DNA of 7,585 nt, from contig WJKD01000773.1 in assembly GCA_014729315.1 (NCBI GenBank), positions 1 through 7,585 on the forward strand. Reading direction: 5' to 3'. Of this stretch, positions 5,958 through 7,585 are shown piece after piece (within the stretch, counting starts at the first letter, position 1; each line of letters opens with the position of its first letter). The notes beneath the pieces were generated by a model. It was not told where the DNA came from and did no database searches. It saw only the letters and a program-made list of their open reading frames with translations. The translations under genes and the position numbers were made by a program. The DNA is from Promethearchaeota archaeon. Its GTDB lineage: Archaea; Asgardarchaeota; Lokiarchaeia; Sigynarchaeales; SOKP01.

Positions 5958-7585
5958 ATGGACGAATCAGATCTAAATAGATGGAAAATCGATCTCCAAA
6001 GCGAGAAGAAAGAAATCAAGCTCTCTATTTTAGAAGATCTGAAACAAAATGCAAAAGATGGTTTTAATCTCTTCCCTATATTAGATAACTTAGAGAAATT
6101 GCTTTCAAATAAAGATGTTGAGATATGGAGGTGTGCCGCTGATGCGCTTGTCTATTATTATAGAAATTACATCAGTCTTTACTGCAGAAATTATGGAAAT
6201 CTTTCAGAAAAGATTATAGAATTGAAAGATAAAGATAAAAAAATCAGAAAATCAGCGGCTTACTTTTTAAGAACCCATACGAGATGTTCTGAAGGCCGAA
6301 ATTGGAGATATATTGATTCAGATAATATGGATAAGCTGATTAAAGATTTAGAGCGAGAGGATATTAATGTCAGAAAAAAAGCTGTAAAACGATTGAAATC
6401 CCTTTCCGAGGAATTTACAGAAATCACTGACGCTGTCCCCGTTTTAAATACTCTCTTACTAGATGATAACGAAGAATTACGACTTTTGAGCGCAGAAACA
6501 CTAGGACGACACATAGGAAACTACATGTCTACCCTCTCCGTGCGGCCTTGGTTTAGTTTTGAAAAATTTAAAACACTTAAAGTAGACGAGAAGGCTTCAT
6601 ATATCGAAGGATTGGGGAATTCTGCTACCTACGATATGGTTAGCGATAGAGACGAAAGGGATATCTCATTTGCACTTCCTCTGGTGGCAATCTCGCTTAA
6701 AGACAAAAATAAAAAAATAAGAAAAGCAGCAATTAGTACTCTTAGTATAGCACAATCAGAGCATGATATATCCTCATATCTACCTTTAATAATTTCTGCT
6801 CTTAAGAATCCTAACTATAAGGAAGTTCATAAACAAGCCTCCTTTATTTTAAAGAAACAAATTGCAGAAGGATTTGACATTTCCACACACATGGATTACT
6901 TCGTAAATTTACTTGATTCTAATGTCGATCTGGACCTAAAAAAAGAAATGATTTTCATTATTCGCAAAGCAGTGGAAAAAGGATCTGACATGGAAAAATA
7001 TATCCCTCTTTTAAATCGGCTGCTTACGAGCGATGTTGAAGAAGTAAAGTTTGGGATAGCAGATATACTAGCTCTTCATTATGCTTCTACTAAGAAATGG
7101 CACCATCTCATCCAACTTTTAGAACATTCAGATAAAGATGTAAGACAAGAAACAGTCGGTACTTTAGAACAAGTGAAGTCCGAAATCACGCATCTAATTC
7201 CCAAAATTAAAAATTTGCTCAAAGACAACGAGAAGGAAATAAGATTTGTGGCTGCGAGAACTCTTCTGGCAAGGATAAATAATATTGAAGCAATTACAGA
7301 CGCTATTTCTACGATCGCAAAGTTTACCAAAGATCCCGAAAGTAAAATAATGAAAAATGCATTCGGAGTTGCGTCAAAATGGCTTGATAATAGTATTAAA
7401 TGTAAAACACCAATTCCTAAGTCTAAATGGGATAGAATCGCACCTTTTATCGAAATTTTTGAAAAAAATTTAAAGCATAAAAACAAAGACATAAGAATAA
7501 ATATATTCCGAAATTTAACCCAGTTTTACAAGCATACAAATCAATGGGACAAATTAAAATCCTTAATGAGAAAAGGGACTTTCAA
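5958..7585 (+). CDS. HEAT-repeat protein, N-terminal 542 residues (3' end outside window)
   Basis: The frame is open from ATG 5958 to the window end, 542 codons with no stop. About a dozen helical repeats show the HEAT-type turn, an Asp/Asn-Lys-Asp-x-x-(Ile/Val)-Arg-x-x-(Ala/Val) pattern opening the second helix. Approximate residues: 51 (NKDVEIWRCAA), 91 (DKDKKIRKSAA), 134 (EDINVRKKAV), 169 (DDNEELRLLSA), 248 (DKNKKIRKAAI), 284, 321, 357, 391 (SDKDVRQETV), 421 (NEKEIRFVAA), 459 and 506 (KNKDIRINIF). No signal peptide, membrane helix or enzymatic motif is seen, so it is probably a soluble protein-binding scaffold; the partner is unknown. Repeat spacing of about 32-43 residues fits HEAT more than TPR. 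Residues about 190-240 break the repeat pattern (RPWFSFEKFK...) and may be an insertion. Confidence 0.85.
   Translation, partial: MDESDLNRWKIDLQSEKKEIKLSILEDLKQNAKDGFNLFPILDNLEKLLSNKDVEIWRCAADALVYYYRNYISLYCRNYGNLSEKIIELKDKDKKIRKSAAYFLRTHTRCSEGRNWRYIDSDNMDKLIKDLEREDINVRKKAVKRLKSLSEEFTEITDAVPVLNTLLLDDNEELRLLSAETLGRHIGNYMSTLSVRPWFSFEKFKTLKVDEKASYIEGLGNSATYDMVSDRDERDISFALPLVAISLKDKNKKIRKAAISTLSIAQSEHDISSYLPLIISALKNPNYKEVHKQASFILKKQIAEGFDISTHMDYFVNLLDSNVDLDLKKEMIFIIRKAVEKGSDMEKYIPLLNRLLTSDVEEVKFGIADILALHYASTKKWHHLIQLLEHSDKDVRQETVGTLEQVKSEITHLIPKIKNLLKDNEKEIRFVAARTLLARINNIEAITDAISTIAKFTKDPESKIMKNAFGVASKWLDNSIKCKTPIPKSKWDRIAPFIEIFEKNLKHKNKDIRINIFRNLTQFYKHTNQWDKLKSLMRKGTF

Noticed and set aside
7079..7492. 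137-codon open frame on the minus strand
   Set aside because: It lies wholly antisense to the HEAT-repeat gene, and its Ser/Leu-rich composition is what an antisense frame of Lys/Glu/Asp-rich coding gives. No promoter or family features.
1..7585. CRISPR arrays, insertion sequences or defence systems
   Set aside because: No spaced direct repeats, terminal inverted repeats, transposase or nuclease motifs were seen in reading both strands.

Overview
The window is archaeal, AT-rich DNA. The best evidence is a eukaryote/archaea-type ribosomal protein, eL34, followed by an archaeal-type CMP kinase. Further evidence is a tRNA-Ser with an intron at the canonical archaeal 37/38 position and no encoded CCA, and TATA-like boxes about 30-50 nt before most starts with almost no Shine-Dalgarno sequences. 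A zinc-ribbon/Yip1-like membrane protein, a large HEAT-repeat protein and a membrane-bound alpha/beta hydrolase would fit an Asgard-type (Loki/Heimdall-like) archaeon. That placement is inference: nothing here is strictly diagnostic below domain level.

Layout from left to right: the C-terminal half of RNA 3'-phosphate cyclase (rtcA, +; its start lies before the window). Then a convergent 681-aa alpha/beta hydrolase with a signal anchor, a beta-sandwich region and five C-terminal membrane helices (-). A 165-bp divergent promoter region separates it from a zinc-ribbon + Yip1-like membrane protein (+). A 214-aa, wholly helical protein of unknown function (+) comes next, then eL34 (+) and CMP kinase cmk (+). 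A 104-nt tRNA-Ser(GGA) gene with a 20-nt intron lies on the minus strand. The window ends inside a HEAT-repeat protein (+), read for 542 codons without a stop.

The functional themes are RNA and translation housekeeping (rtcA, eL34, cmk, tRNA-Ser) mixed with membrane and scaffold proteins (hydrolase, Yip1-like, HEAT). The eL34-cmk pair is a known archaeal neighbourhood, but its usual partners (a DUF106/EMC3-like membrane protein before it, L14e and Cbf5 after it) are absent here. The + strand genes from the Yip1-like gene to cmk are 89-105 bp apart, and each has its own TATA-like box or AT-rich promoter candidate, so they look like single transcription units rather than one tight operon. I see no CRISPR array, insertion sequence, phage gene or defence system. 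No gene-free stretch exceeds about 220 bp.
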